Assembly: GCA_011316305.1 (NCBI GenBank)
Contig: SAUG01000138.1
Coordinates: 96,062-160,061 of the forward strand
From: Rusavskia elegans
Lineage: Eukaryota; Ascomycota; Lecanoromycetes; Teloschistales; Teloschistaceae
Direction: 5' to 3'
Length of the DNA stretch: 64,000 nucleotides
Each line of letters starts with the position of its first letter. The stretch's first letter is position 1. Shown here in pieces: positions 24,401-36,499 of this stretch. Below the pieces are notes generated by a model, which saw only the letters and a program-made list of their open reading frames with translations, was not told the DNA's origin and ran no database searches. Position numbers and translations under genes: made by a program.

Positions 24401-27400
24401 ATATTCTACGTTTATATAATTATATTCTTTATATCTGTATCGATAGATAATAATATCCGATAGAAAAAAAGGCGTACTATCTGGATATTACGCGTATTAG
24501 CTAGAGCAGAAGAAAATAGACGTAGCCTAAATATTTAAATAATAAACATCGGATAGTTTAGGAACGAAATAAGCGGGCCTAATATATATTCTTTTTCTGA
24601 TTTTAGATAAAGTAATAATAGTCTAAAATTACTATATAATATTAAAGAAATATATAAATCTATAAAATCCTTTACTTTAGACTATATTTTATTTCTAGAT
24701 CTTTTTATCCGGTATTATAGTAGATAGTTTTTCCGGGTATAGTTTAAATAGTTTTCGGCGTAGAAGAAATAGAGGGAGTTACTATCTAATATATTTTTTA
24801 AAAGTAGTAATAATACTAGATAGGGTTCGAAATAATTTAATATTTCTAGTAAAACTAAAGACTTCGAGTAGACTCTAGTACTAATACTATATTATTTTAC
24901 TAACTTCGTACCATATTTTAAAAGCGAAAGTAAAAGGATCTAGTTTATTATCTAAATACCGATATAGTATTAGCTCCGAATTATTTTTAATTATTAATAT
25001 CGAACTCCTTTTTATAGATAGTTATCTCTATATAGATATAGATAGTTTAGGCTTTTTATACGTAATTATATTATTATCCGCGTCTATTTTAAACTCTTTT
25101 CTTTAGAGCAGTTCTTTATTATTATAAGCTTTATTTTTATTAAATAAAACCTTTTCTAGTATATCGTAAAGTTCTTTTAGTTAGAAAGTATCGTTATTAT
25201 AATCCGAAGGAGCGAAAATAAAGTTATCGAAAGGGGCTTTTTCGATAGCGCTAAAGAGTTTATTAGTAATAGATATTATAGTCTAGGTAAATTAGTATAG
25301 TATTCAAGAATAAATCTATAGATATACTTATATTAACTAGTTTAATTACTATTTAGCTAAGTAAACGTATACTCTAATTCTTTTCTTCCTCTAGTATTTA
25401 TAGTAAGTTATTATCGTTATCGAGTTTTTATAAATATTCTTTCCGAAAAAAAGAAATATACTATATTTAGGAAAATTATTTTTATATCCGCTTCCGCTTA
25501 TATTATAGCTATTTTTACGCTTTTATATCTCTTTTATATCGTAGTTCCTCTTATTAATTATCGATAGCGGTTTTCCGTATTTTTAATCTACTTAAAAAGT
25601 TATAAAGTATTATAGATAGAATCGGAAAGACTTATTATAGTAAATAAGAAATAAAAAAGAAAGGTAATCGATAATACCGGTTAAAAAACTACTAAATAAT
25701 AGAAAATAATATAAAATATTCGGGGAAACTTAAAAAGAAAGTAGAATTAGAGAATAGGAGATTTAAAAAGAAATAAGTAGATTATAAAGACTTCTAGGAT
25801 CTTTATAGAAAGCTTAGGTATTAGTAAATATTCTACTATAGAGAGAGCGAGGTAGTAGCTTATTTAAAGAAGCTAGAGATCGATTACCTACTATAGGAAA
25901 AGCTTATTAGATACTAGTACCGTAGATATAAAGACTATATTATAGGAAATAGGATATCTATCGGGTATTCGATAGATATCTATCCCGCTACCTTAAAAGA
26001 TCTATAAATAATAAAAGTCGTACTTAAATACTATATATTAATATACTATAGAATAAAAGAAAAAGCGAAAGTCGAGATCGATAGGTATTAGTTTAATAGT
26101 CGGGTATTCGATAGGTTTTAATTTTACCGCCCTAAAAGACTATTAAACGATAAAATTCGTATTCGGATACTATATAGAGCTGTATATAAAATTAATAAAA
26201 AGTTTTAATAGGATATTCTAAATACTGGAAAGCCTACTATAGAATATTTTACTATAGAACTTTAATAGTATATCTCTAGTATAAATAGACAAGAGTTACC
26301 CCCTATACTTTTCTCTATAATCTAGTAACTAAATATAATAATTAGAGTTATAGTAGACTAAATAGTATAGGAAATCGAATAGTAAGTTTTAAAACTTAGT
26401 AATAGTTCTTCTAGTCTGATCTATAGTAGTTAAAATAATAAAGTTCTACTTACTAAGAAATCTAGGCGCTAGTAGCCTATATATCTATTTTTTTCGCTCC
26501 CTATTTCTTTTTTGAAAATTCTTTATCCTATTCTATAATATTATTAACTAGTATATTATTTTCGCGTATTCGATATCTTACTAGATTATTATATTATTAA
26601 AGTAGTTACTATAGACGGCAAGTCTACAGTAATAACTATAATAAAAAACGGACGTAAATCGACCTAAAGTTTTTAACTACCGCGTTCGACTCTTTTATAA
26701 GTTAATAAGTCTACCGGTTAAGGTCCGAAGTTTTAGTATCTTAAATAGATTTACTTTAAAAGGCTTAAAATATCTAAAGGACCTTTACCCTCGATATCTA
26801 AGTTTATTATTTAAGGTAGTAGTAATTATACCCTTTAAAAGACTCGTATTTTATTAAAAAATCTAGGTCTTTCTGCGTTCTAATTAGGTTTATTACCCCC
26901 GATATCGCCGATAACCTTCTACTAGACGTTCTTATCTAAAAAACGTAAGCAAAGTAAACTAAAGCCGAAAATCAAAATAATAATTTTATAGAAAATAAAT
27001 ATTAGTATAAAACTAAAACCCGCGGTAATAGTAACTATAGTCGATAATTTTTAGTAACGATATAGTATAAGTTTCTATTTTCTATTTTTATTTCCGGGTA
27101 TTAGTTAACTAAACTTTATTTATAGTCTTTATCTACTTTAGCCGACTATAATTTAGAGCTAGATAGTCTTTCTAATACGGGTAATCAGACTATCTCTTCT
27201 AAAATAACTAGCAAGCGTTTATTTATAGCGAAAGTAAAAGTCGATACCGATTAAAACTATAAATCTAAAATTATAAAAGGTTTCTATTCCCGCTTTACCG
27301 ATAAGTTTAAATTTAAGATAAAGGAATTAGAAAATAATTATCGGGCTATATTTCTATTAAATTTTAATCTAGATAATATACGCGAATTTATCGTAGATAT

Positions 27401-28985
27401 CTAGAGCCTAGAAATTAAGAAAGGAAATTAGGAATAGAGAGAAAGCGAAAATTATATTAACTAGAACGGTAATAATTAGAAGCGATCGGCTAATATAAAG
27501 ATAGTTATAAATATATATCCTCGCTTATATTTATAATAACATTTATTTTACAGTATTTCTATCTTATCTATACTAATAGCCTATAGGTTAAAGTTATAGA
27601 ATATCTAACCTTTAATAACTCCGATACTATTATCGAAATAATAGATATAAAAGCTTTTATCTATTTATTTATTAAATCGTACTCTCTAAATAGTTTCGCT
27701 TATATCTTCTTTTTCGCTACCTCTATCGCCGATCTTATCGAGTCGGCCCGTCTAAATAATAAAGTTAATTTCTACTTCGAAAATATATTACCTATCCTTT
27801 CTACTAATATATTTCTAGCTACTAACCGAGTTCTAGATATTTATATAAATTTTATAGCCCGCGTTAAACTAATATTTAACTATAACGCTAATCTATAGAG
27901 GTTATAGGATTAGAAGTTTAGTAAAACTAATTTTTTAGATATATTTAATTATATAGTAGATATAGATATCTTTATAGTTAGAATCTATAATCTCGTATAT
28001 ACGCCGGTAAAATTAAAGCGCGTAAAAAAGGATAGAAAGTAGTTTTCGGGTCCGGATAATAACCTCTATTAGAAATAGGCTACTAAACCCCCTAATTTAT
28101 ATTATTATATAGAATATAAAGTAGCTAAAAAGAAAGCTACCGTCCGTATTTTCTATTAAATTAATTTCGATACGTCTATAGATAAAAGTAAAGTAGATAA
28201 TTATAGTCGTAATATTAATAAAGAAGCTATTAGAGATAAAAAGAATAATTCTAATACTAATAATAATAGGCCTAATATTGTACTCTAAAATATAAAGTTA
28301 GTATTTTCTTATCTTTATAGATAAATCTATAAGGTATTTAATAGATAATATAGCTTTTAATCGAGAGATAGGTATAGCTATATAGAGGGTTTTTACTTTA
28401 CTTTTATTTATAATACCCCTATTTACTTTATTAAAATACTCTATATACGAGATTTAACTACTTATATACTACTATATAAGCTATATACTAAAGATATTAC
28501 GGCTATAGAATAGATAGCGCGTTATAGAATAATACTATATATTCTATAGCTATTATACTAATACTATCTACGAGCTCTATAACGAGATTATATAAGGTAT
28601 ACTACGAAATAAAATATATTTCCGAGGGTATATAATATCTATATTAAAATACTTATCGCCGTTATTACTAAAATCGTTTATTAATAATCTTTTGATATTT
28701 AACTTGTTCTAATATCCTGCTAATATATAGCTAATAGTATATCTATAATAATAATAAATTGATTCTTAATTTAAAATTTCCTATATTAGATAATATATAG
28801 TATATTTCTTTATATATTAGAGATATAAGAGTTAAAGTTTTATATAGTATTGAATATTATATAATATAAAATTAATAGGCTCGTTCGATATAATTAGCTA
28901 TAGACACTTGGCTATTATTATATAGCGCTAAACCACCCTTTAATTGGCTGCTAATATATTGTCTAAAGACAAGAGGTTGCCCTTA
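18416..28985 (+). pseudogene. ~10.5-kb coding-like RIP-mutated tract, not identified
   Basis: I do not recognise this region. On the plus strand, long stretches can be translated with few interruptions other than TAG/TAA that could be CAG/CAA. Examples are about 19281-20430, 21090-22380, 22577-25600 and 26900-28300. They use at least two frames, so several ORFs, introns or indels are involved. The translations are rich in Gln, Ile, Tyr and Leu, with basic segments. I looked by eye for RT, integrase, DDE, helicase and tyrosine-recombinase motifs and saw none I would defend. No LTRs or terminal repeats bound it: A1 lies on the left and an LTR fragment on the right. It may be a large mobile element or several host-like genes. 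Confidence 0.35.
20433..20636 (+). repeat. Pair of ~40-bp direct repeats
   Basis: 20433-20472 and 20597-20636 share CTAATATATT, then CGCGTATTTAAACGCTACG and TTAT. The spacing is about 164 bp. They lie inside the unidentified coding-like tract and could be a local duplication or regulatory repeats. Confidence 0.5.
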
Positions 28986-29127
28986 AAGTAATATCGTAAC
29001 TCTATTTTTACGGCTATACGGGATTAGTTACGATAATCCATACTAGAACTCCTTAACTATTTAGTAGTTCGGACCACGCCTACGGTTATTGTTAAACTCG
29101 AACGTAACGTCTTTTGATATATAAAGA
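28986..29127. repeat. LTR fragment of the A/B family
   Basis: About 140 bp matching the last third of the LTR in the same orientation as C and A4: GGGATTAGTTACGATAATCC, then the TAGTAGTTCGGACCACGCC block, ending GACGTTATA. The rest of the LTR is missing. It is less mutated than most other copies. Confidence 0.65.
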
Positions 29128-29600
29128 CGTTATAGATATTTTTAAACGATTTCTATTTTCAATCTAGTTGAATTATAAATTAAATATTAATTATTAATCA
29201 TTAAATCGGTAAAGTTAATACTTTTCGAATAGGTTAAAGTTTTCTCTAGTTCGATATAATATTATTACAATAAAAATGACCTTTAATATATATATAAAAA
29301 ATAAAGAATATCGATTAAAGTTAATTAGAAATAATATACGATAAACTTTTTTCTTTTAAAATATAATGTTATAAAATTATAGCGTTTTTTCATCGAATTA
29401 AAACGATTCTATTAGTTTTTTATCGAAATAGAAAAAAATCTTTTATTAAAAATCTAATAGTAATATTTAGATTGGTCGTCGGATCGAATTTTCAATCTAG
29501 ATTAACTAATTTAATTCGATCCGAATCGAGTTAAAAAACAGTCCGACAAAATCTAAATTAAATTAGATTATTTTAAAATTCGATCCGATTTGATTTCGAA

Positions 29601-30065
29601 TAAATTGGCCGTCGAGTCGGATTTTAAACCCGGATTAAAAAAACCGATCCGATCCGAATCGGTTCCGACTTTTCTAGATACCGAACCGACGGATTTTTAA
29701 TTCCTAATTTATAATCCAATCCGTCCTATTTCGAAATAACTAAAATACTAAATAATAATATAAAAGTATAATTTTAGTATTAAAGTTTTATCTAGTTTAT
29801 TAAAAAAACTCTAGTTAACTAACTACGCTAGCTACAAGAGTACTAGTAAAATTAAAAATATTATCTAAATCTATTATCTTAAAATGATATTAAATATAAT
29901 ATTATATATGATATTTAACTATTTATAAAGATTTAGCGGGTTCCCGTCGGATTTCCGAGTTTAAACCGATTCGAATCGTTTAGCAAGTCGGTTTAATCGA
30001 CTCGTTAAAACTCGGTACGGGTTCTCGTAGTATCGACGGAAACCCGTACCGAAGTGGCCAGTCTA
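29601..30065. mobile_element. H5, 465-bp hAT-like MITE nested in H4
   Basis: Starts TAAATTGGCCG and ends GGCCAGTCTA. The flanking octamers ATTTCGAA and GTTTTGGA agree at every site once RIP transitions are allowed. The length is close to H6 (455 bp). Confidence 0.65.
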
Positions 30066-30091
30066 GTTTTGGATCGAATCTAGAAACCCGA

Positions 30092-30491
30092 TATAACGTC
30101 CCTGTATATCAGAAGGCGTTACGTTCGAGCCTAGCTACAGCCGTAGGCGTAGTCCGAACTATTAAATAGTAAAAGAATCCTAGTATAGGTTATCGAAATT
30201 AGTTTTTTATAGCTTTAAAAATAAGAACTTAATATTATAAATCGTTTTTATTAAATAGATAATTATAAAAGAAGAGTAGAATAGTATTTAATAATTATAT
30301 AAACAACTAATAAACGAATTATCTAAAAGAAATAAAGAGTAATATATATTAAAAAGACCGACCTATCCGATAGAGTCGACCTACTAAATGGAAACGGTCC
30401 CGCGGTTCTAATAGCTTTATTTAAATTAAACTATTAGTTCGTATATCCGATTAATAAACGTAAATACTTCTATAGATTTATAGATATAATT
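30092..30491 (-). repeat. 3' LTR of B1 (B-type)
   Basis: 400 bp, starting TATAACGTCCC. It shares the outer ends with A-type LTRs but has the B-specific block (CCGATAGAGTCGACCTACTA and following) instead of the CGGCTATA repeats. Confidence 0.75.
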
Positions 30492-33400
30492 TAGCTTCTT
30501 CTATAGCGTGTTTCTAAGTTTTTTTAAAGTTTTTTAAACATCTTTAAAGTATTTTCTTGATTTCTATATATTTTTTTTATCTAGGAATCCTTTCTATTAA
30601 ACTAGAAATTTATTAATCTCTTTTTTCTTATTAATTAATTATTTAATTTCGTTTTCTTTTTTTATTTAGTAATACTAGTTCTTTACTAGTAGGATTTATA
30701 CTAGCGTATTCCTAAAAAATATAATATAGAATTTTAAAATAATTCCTATAGCTAAAAGTTTTAACGACGTTATTATATCTTTTATTTTTTCTATTTCGAA
30801 AGCTTCTATATATAGTTTATATAATTTTCAATCTATTAGATTCTTTATTAATAGTGATATTTTATTATCTTTTTTAATATTATATTTTTTTCGAAATTTA
30901 TCGATTTTTTTATATTTTTTCTTTCGTATTCTAGATTTATACTTTTATATTATTCTAATTATTTATTATATTATATATAAATGTCTAGACAGCCGGATTT
31001 TATTATATCTAAAATAAATTTCTACTTTAGAATTTTTCTATATAATAGCTCGTCTAGCGTAGTTTAAATATCTTTATTATAAAATAAATTAATTACTATT
31101 TCTACTATAAAAAAGAATTCGATCTAATTTTCTTTTTCTTTCGAATAATAAATTTTTAAATAGATTTCTAGCGTTTAGTCTATTTTTCCTATCTAATTAT
31201 TTATTTTAAGATAAAAGAATATTAATATTACCTATCTCGTTTCTAATATTTAAATAAGATTTTTTATAATATTCGAAACGAAAAATTTATTTCTATCCGA
31301 TATAACTTTTTCTAAAATTCAATTTTTAAAAAATACTATCTTTAGAAGTAGAAATACCAACTATTCCGCTATTATTATAATTCTATATAAAATAAATCTT
31401 ATATATTTTATAGGTCTATCTACTATTAATATAATTATTTTATAGAAAATTTATATCGATAGATCGATCGATTCCGGAAAATCTATTATAAAGTCTATTA
31501 GTATTTATTAATATAGATAATCTAGTATTTATAATAATTATATTTTACTAATAGATTTTTATCGAGTTATTTATACTATTATATATTTCGGGAAATTCTT
31601 TATATACTCTTTAACGTATTTTCTTAAAATTAGAAAATTTATTTTTTAGTAAATTCTTTTTAGTATTTTTATAATTTTTTAATATCCCGCTGATTTAAAA
31701 TTATATATTTATCTAATATTATTATTTGTATTTTTAAAAATTTTACTTTTTCTAGAATTTTTCCGTTTCTTTTTAATAGAGATTTAATCGTCTTTTCTAC
31801 TATTCTATAGTCTGCTTTTCGGTTTAAAAAATATATAATAGTATTATCTATAGCTTATATATATTTTATTTCGATACCGTAGTAGATGATTTCTTTTATC
31901 TATTTTAATTATTTTTAGTTAAATTTAATATTTAATAAAAGTAATATAAGATTTTTATAATCGATATAAATTTTTACTTTTTTTTTAAATCTCTTTAATA
32001 TAGACTTTTTAGTATATAAAGTATACTTTAATTTTTAAAATCTTTTTAATTATTATTATATAATTAGCTTTTACTACTATTATTCTCTTTGAATAATATT
32101 TTAGAATTTTTTTTTTATATTATATATAATTCTAACGCTCGATCTAAAGCGTTTATATAATGTATTATCTATTTATAAAATCTCTAGAAAATCTTTATTT
32201 ACGAAATTTTATTTTAGTTTTTAAAATATATTATTTTCGATTTTTAGCTATTAAAATTGTATAATATTTTATAGTAAATCTATTAAAGAGATTCTTTTTC
32301 TTATATATTCTTCTATTATATTTTAATAAAATTTTATAAATTTAAAAAAACTTTGGATATCTTTTATATTTCTAGATATAGATAGACAGGCCGTTTCGGA
32401 TCGGGTTCCTATCGAACTATCGGGTATCCGACCCGATTTTAGCAGTCCGATCCGGACCCGACCCGAGTTTTAGCAGATCGAATCCAGATCGAATTATTTA
32501 GTAATCCGACTCGGACCCGACCCGATTAATTAATATATTTAATATATTTTTATCTTAATATTTTAATAAAAGTAATATATCGAGGTAATATATTTTACTT
32601 TACTACGGACTCTTTAGCTAGCGGAGTTAATTAATTAGAATCTTTTTAGTAAATTCGTATAAAAGTTATACTAGCTTTATATATTTATATTAGAGTTTAG
32701 TATTTTTTCGGATCGGATCGGATTAGCTAATCCGAATTCGAAATCCGGCCGGGTCGGGTTACGTTTTCGTCTAACCCGATTCGAGTCGGGTCGGATTAGC
32801 TAATCCGGGTTTATAATCCGACCCGACGGCCAGTCTAGATATAGACTATTTATTTTTTTCTTTTAACTTATTTTTTTTCTATTTTAATACTTTTTCGTTT
32901 AATTATAAAAATTTAAAAAAGTCATTTTTTTTTTAAAGAATTTCGATTTTTTTTCTTCTATTTTTAAATTCTATTTTTAAAATCTTTGTAGTATTTTAAT
33001 TATATATTATTCGTAATTCTTTTTCGTTTTTAAAAATATTAATATATTATCTATATATACTAAAGTAAAATCAATTAAATAATTATATAATAGTTTAGTA
33101 ATAGTACGTTATAGAGTCGCGGGTATATTTATTAATCCGAAAAATATTATTAAATATTCGAATAGTCTATACTTTATTCTAAATATTATTTTTTTCTTAA
33201 TCCTTTCCTTTATTTTTAAAAGGTTAAAAGCGTCTTTTAAATCTAGTTTTATAAACTATTTAGCTTTTTCTATTTTACTTTTTAAATCCGCGAAAAAGGG
33301 AAAAAAAATTTATCTCTTGATATTCTATATTAAGCTGTCTATAGTCGATATAGAATCGGAAGTTACTATTTTTCTTTAATATAAATATAATCGATTATTC

Positions 33401-34091
33401 TATTCTAGATTAGAAAAATATATATATCTTTATTTAAAATTATAATAATTATATAATTTTCAATAATTGAATTATTTATTATTTAATCTATATATTAGCC
33501 AAACTTTCAACTTTTCCGAATCAATAATAACGATTTTATAATCTTTCTAGATATAAGCCGGTAAAGGTAGCTTTATTTTCGATTTTTTTAATATTTTCTA
33601 GAATTTTTTAAAAAGTTATAAAACTTTATTTATAATTACTATTTTTTCTATAATCGGCTTTTTCCGGATAAAAAATTTATAATCTTTTTTATTTCGGCTA
33701 ATCTTTTAGATATACTAAATAGATTGCTTTTAATTCTAATTAATATTAATATCTAATTAATCTCTAAATTCCATTTTATAAACTATAGAATATTTAAGTA
33801 AATATCTTTTTATATCTTTATAATATCGAAAATATTTCTTTTTCTATCTTTTTTAATTTTTATCTAAAGGAATCTAGTTCAAAATTAAACTTTAGTAGTT
33901 TTCGTTTTATTAATCGTACCTATAAAAGAAAGTTCCGTTTTTCTAATTAAAAAGACGCTAAATCATTTTATATAGTTTTCTAATATAATATTTAAAATAG
34001 TTTCTAAATTAACTGGAACTTCCGCAGGTCGTCTAAATAACGTTAAATAGATAAAAATTCGATTTTTATTTATTTTCCGGAATCGTTTAAA
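30492..34091 (-). pseudogene. Pol polyprotein of B1 (protease end, RT, RNase H, integrase), mutated
   Basis: Ty3/gypsy pol on the minus strand, interrupted by H6. From the right: the start of pol aligns with the start of C's interior (34091 to about 33700). The RT palm reads RLFEYLIIFFGLINIPATL near 33180-33110, with the catalytic YxDD box read as YIDN at 33046-33057. RNase H would lie between there and the integrase. The integrase core reads DFIIDFPESID near 31500-31465, followed by the NGQ-type region. Frameshifts and stops are abundant. No gag knuckle occurs in the interior. Confidence 0.7.
32383..32837. mobile_element. H6, 455-bp hAT-like MITE nested in B1
   Basis: Starts TAGACAGGCCG and ends CGGCCAGTCTA. 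The 8-bp target duplication GATATAGA is perfect on both sides (32375-32382 and 32838-32845). Inner regions carry repeated TCCGACCCG and CGGGTCGG blocks with inverted partners. This is the clearest duplication of the family. Confidence 0.85.
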
Positions 34092-34494
34092 TATAACATC
34101 TCTATATACTAGAAGACGTTATATTTAAATCTAGCTATAGCGATAGGCGGAATCTATACTATTAAATAGTAAAAAAGTTCCAGTGTAGATTATCGAAATT
34201 GGTTCTTTATAGCTATAAAAATAAACCTTCGATATTATATAGCGTTTTCGTTATATAGATAATAATAGAAAATAAATAGAATAGTATTTAGTAATTATAT
34301 TAATAACTAATAGAAAACGTTGTCTAAAAGAAATAAAAACTAATATATATAGTAAAAAGGCCGATCTATCCGATAAAGTCGATCTACTAAATAAAAGCAG
34401 CTCTATAGTTCTAGTAGCTATAATTAGACTAAGTTATTAATTCGTTTATCCTATTAATAAACGTAAATACTTCCATGGAATCGTGAAAGTAATA
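34092..34494 (-). repeat. 5' LTR of B1 (B-type)
   Basis: 403 bp, pairing with 30092-30491 over the whole length. It ends GAAAGTAATA. Confidence 0.75.
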
Positions 34495-35272
34495 CGCGGA
34501 TTCGATTTATTAAAATTATTAAAACTTTCTTATCTATATTATAATACTAGAAAATTTATTTTTTACAATACGATTATATTAATACTTTAGATACTTTCTA
34601 GATAAATGTCGAATTTTAACTACTAAATAGTAAATAACATTTATATTAGTATTTATTCTTCTGTCCCATCTCTTTATATTATCAAAATTATTTATTATAA
34701 TTAAAATAGAATATCTAAAGTAATAATAGTATTTAAAAACAAAGATATTCGATTATCTAATATAATTATAAATCGAATCGGATTTAATTTCTATCGATTT
34801 CTACTTTATAATTCGATTTAATTTTCGATTCTAATATTAGAATTCGACTCGAATTATTTAGCGAGTTAGATCGAACCGACTCGCTTTAATTCGGGTCGGG
34901 TTTTTAAAATATCGATAGAAATCTATATCGAAATAGCCAATCTAATAATATTATATATTAAAGACTTTTTATTTTGGAAGCTATTAATAGTATGCGAGAT
35001 ATTATATTTAGATTTGAATTCGCGATAAAAATAAATAGTCTTTTATAGATTTATCTATTTCTAATACTATAATCGATATTATAATATTTTTGAAAATACT
35101 ATAGAAATTTTTAAAAAATAATATAGTTAAAAATATTCTATTTAATTAAAAATTCTTGATCTAATTAATTAAATATTTAGAATCTAAAAAATCTACTATA
35201 TCTATTTAAATAATTTTATCGAAACTTTTTTTTTATCATCGATTAGAACTATATATTTTATACTAATAATAT

Positions 35273-36222
35273 TCTTTCTGGAAGACTCCTATTTGAGGTT
35301 ATATTGAGTTTATATATATATATATATATTTTATCAACGTTATATACGGCAACGATTATTGTATTTTACGTGCAGCAAAGAAATTTTTACAGCCAAAGGT
35401 ATATAGTTTATCAGATAAAATTTGCAGCGCAGTTAATTATATTGACTATTTCCTTTTTTATTCGATTACGAATCTTCTACTATTCCTTCCTCGATATTAT
35501 AAATAATCAGGAGTATCTAATATTTCCGCTATATCTACCTGCTATACTACGAAGCAATTATCTATACTCGTTATATCGGCCGTATTTATTATATAACCCG
35601 TATCTAAACGCTCCGCTAAACTATTAAGATACTCTTTAGTCTACCTAGCTTTAAGAAGGTTACTAGGCAGTACGCTGACTACTATAGCTAGAAGCTTTAC
35701 CTAGTCGATTAGACTAAAAGAAGGTAGAAAGGTTAGATAGCGCGTTTTAAAGGCGGTAAAGAGAAAATCTAGATTAAAGTCGAAATAGGTTACTCTAGCT
35801 ATAACGAGGTAGTCGACGACCGCGCGGGTAGATATAGTTATTACGGATATAGGTACTACCGTCTAGTTTAGCTTGCAGCTGTAGTAGTTACGGGAGCATA
35901 TACGTACGCAAGGGCTTTTAATAAATTGCAGTACTTACGAGGGTATAGTATTACAGGGCTTATATTACTAATAAATAAAGAAGAAACGATAACTGCGAGG
36001 TATACTTATCTATAAAAATCTCTACGTTAAGTTATCGGTAGAAGGATACGTTATATTGCTAAGCAAATTTAAATTAAAATTCTATAGAAAGAACCGTTAT
36101 TTACGTTAACTAAACTAGAATATAAGTTCTGCTACCGTATATTTAATACTGGTATACCAACGTTTGATTTGCTTACCGAACTACTGGTTTACCGGGCACC
36201 AAAACCAAAACAAATAACTAAA
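35273..36222. mobile_element. R950-2, best preserved copy of the ~950-bp repeat
   Basis: 950 bp with an exact 13-bp direct repeat, ATACTAATAATAT, at 35260-35272 and 36223-36235. It still has TGCAG, CCAAAACC and TACCAACG words lost in other copies, so it is the least RIP-mutated. It begins TCTTTCTGGAAG, passes through an (AT)n run at about 35310-35330, and ends with GGTATACCAACG, then GCTTACCGAACT and CCAAAACCAAAAC. There are no inverted or long direct terminal repeats. The duplication length suggests target-primed insertion, as for LINEs or SINEs, but no RT is encoded and no poly(A) tail is seen. Confidence 0.75.
35480..35860 (-). pseudogene. Possible degenerate ORF in R950-2
   Basis: The minus strand is open for about 125 codons apart from three TAGs explicable by RIP. 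It includes a protein-like stretch read as SLAERLDTGYIINTADITSI, followed by a segment ending LDTPDYL before a TAA. The plus strand is also open over 35304-35627 (107 codons from ATG), but that product is mostly Tyr/Ile/Leu and begins in the AT repeat, so I regard it as a shadow. No domain is recognised. Comparison of R950 copies would show whether substitutions favour the minus frame. Confidence 0.25.
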
Positions 36223-36499
36223 TACTAATAATATAAAATTGAAAATCGAAAACTTTATTTCTTTTAACTATATATCTATACGATTTATTTAGAATTCAAT
36301 AAGTTATTTTTTTTATATTTATTTATTTCGATTATAGAAAATATTTTCCTATTAAAAACTTACTAGTATTTTATAAAATAAAGTTAAATTAATATTTTTT
36401 TGGTTTCATTATTTTCTATTAATACGAAAAAGATTGGAAAATATAAAATAATATTAAAATTTTTTAATATAACTAAATTGATCAATATAATTATAAAAA

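Larger units (their letters stand above)
30092..34494 (-). mobile_element. Pol-only LTR retrotransposon B1 (B-type LTRs)
   Basis: LTRs are 30092-30491 and 34092-34494. The interior is 3600 bp, or about 3137 bp without H6 and its duplication, almost equal to C (3149 bp). Reading right to left, pol begins within about 100-300 bp of the 5' LTR, leaving no room for gag. The flanking pentamers CCCGA and CGCGG match at four of five positions allowing RIP. It lies inside H4. Confidence 0.75.
29468..34944. mobile_element. H4, hAT-like TIR element hosting H5 and B1
   Basis: The left end is TAGATTGGTCG at 29468 and the right end is CCAATCTA, ending at 34944, both RIP forms of the H termini. The flanking octamers GTAATATT and ATAATATT differ by one G-to-A change. 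Removing B1 and H5 with their duplications leaves about 595 bp, in line with a non-autonomous H copy. Segments belonging to H4 itself are 29468-29600, 30074-30091 and about 34500-34944. Confidence 0.65.

Noticed and set aside
18416..28985. Helicase, Starship captain or Helitron
   Set aside because: I looked for helicase and recombinase motifs in the readable translations and found none I could defend.
35304..35627. 107-codon ATG frame on the plus strand
   Set aside because: It starts in the AT repeat of R950-2, gives mainly Tyr, Ile and Leu, is not preserved in other R950 copies, and the opposite strand looks more coding-like.
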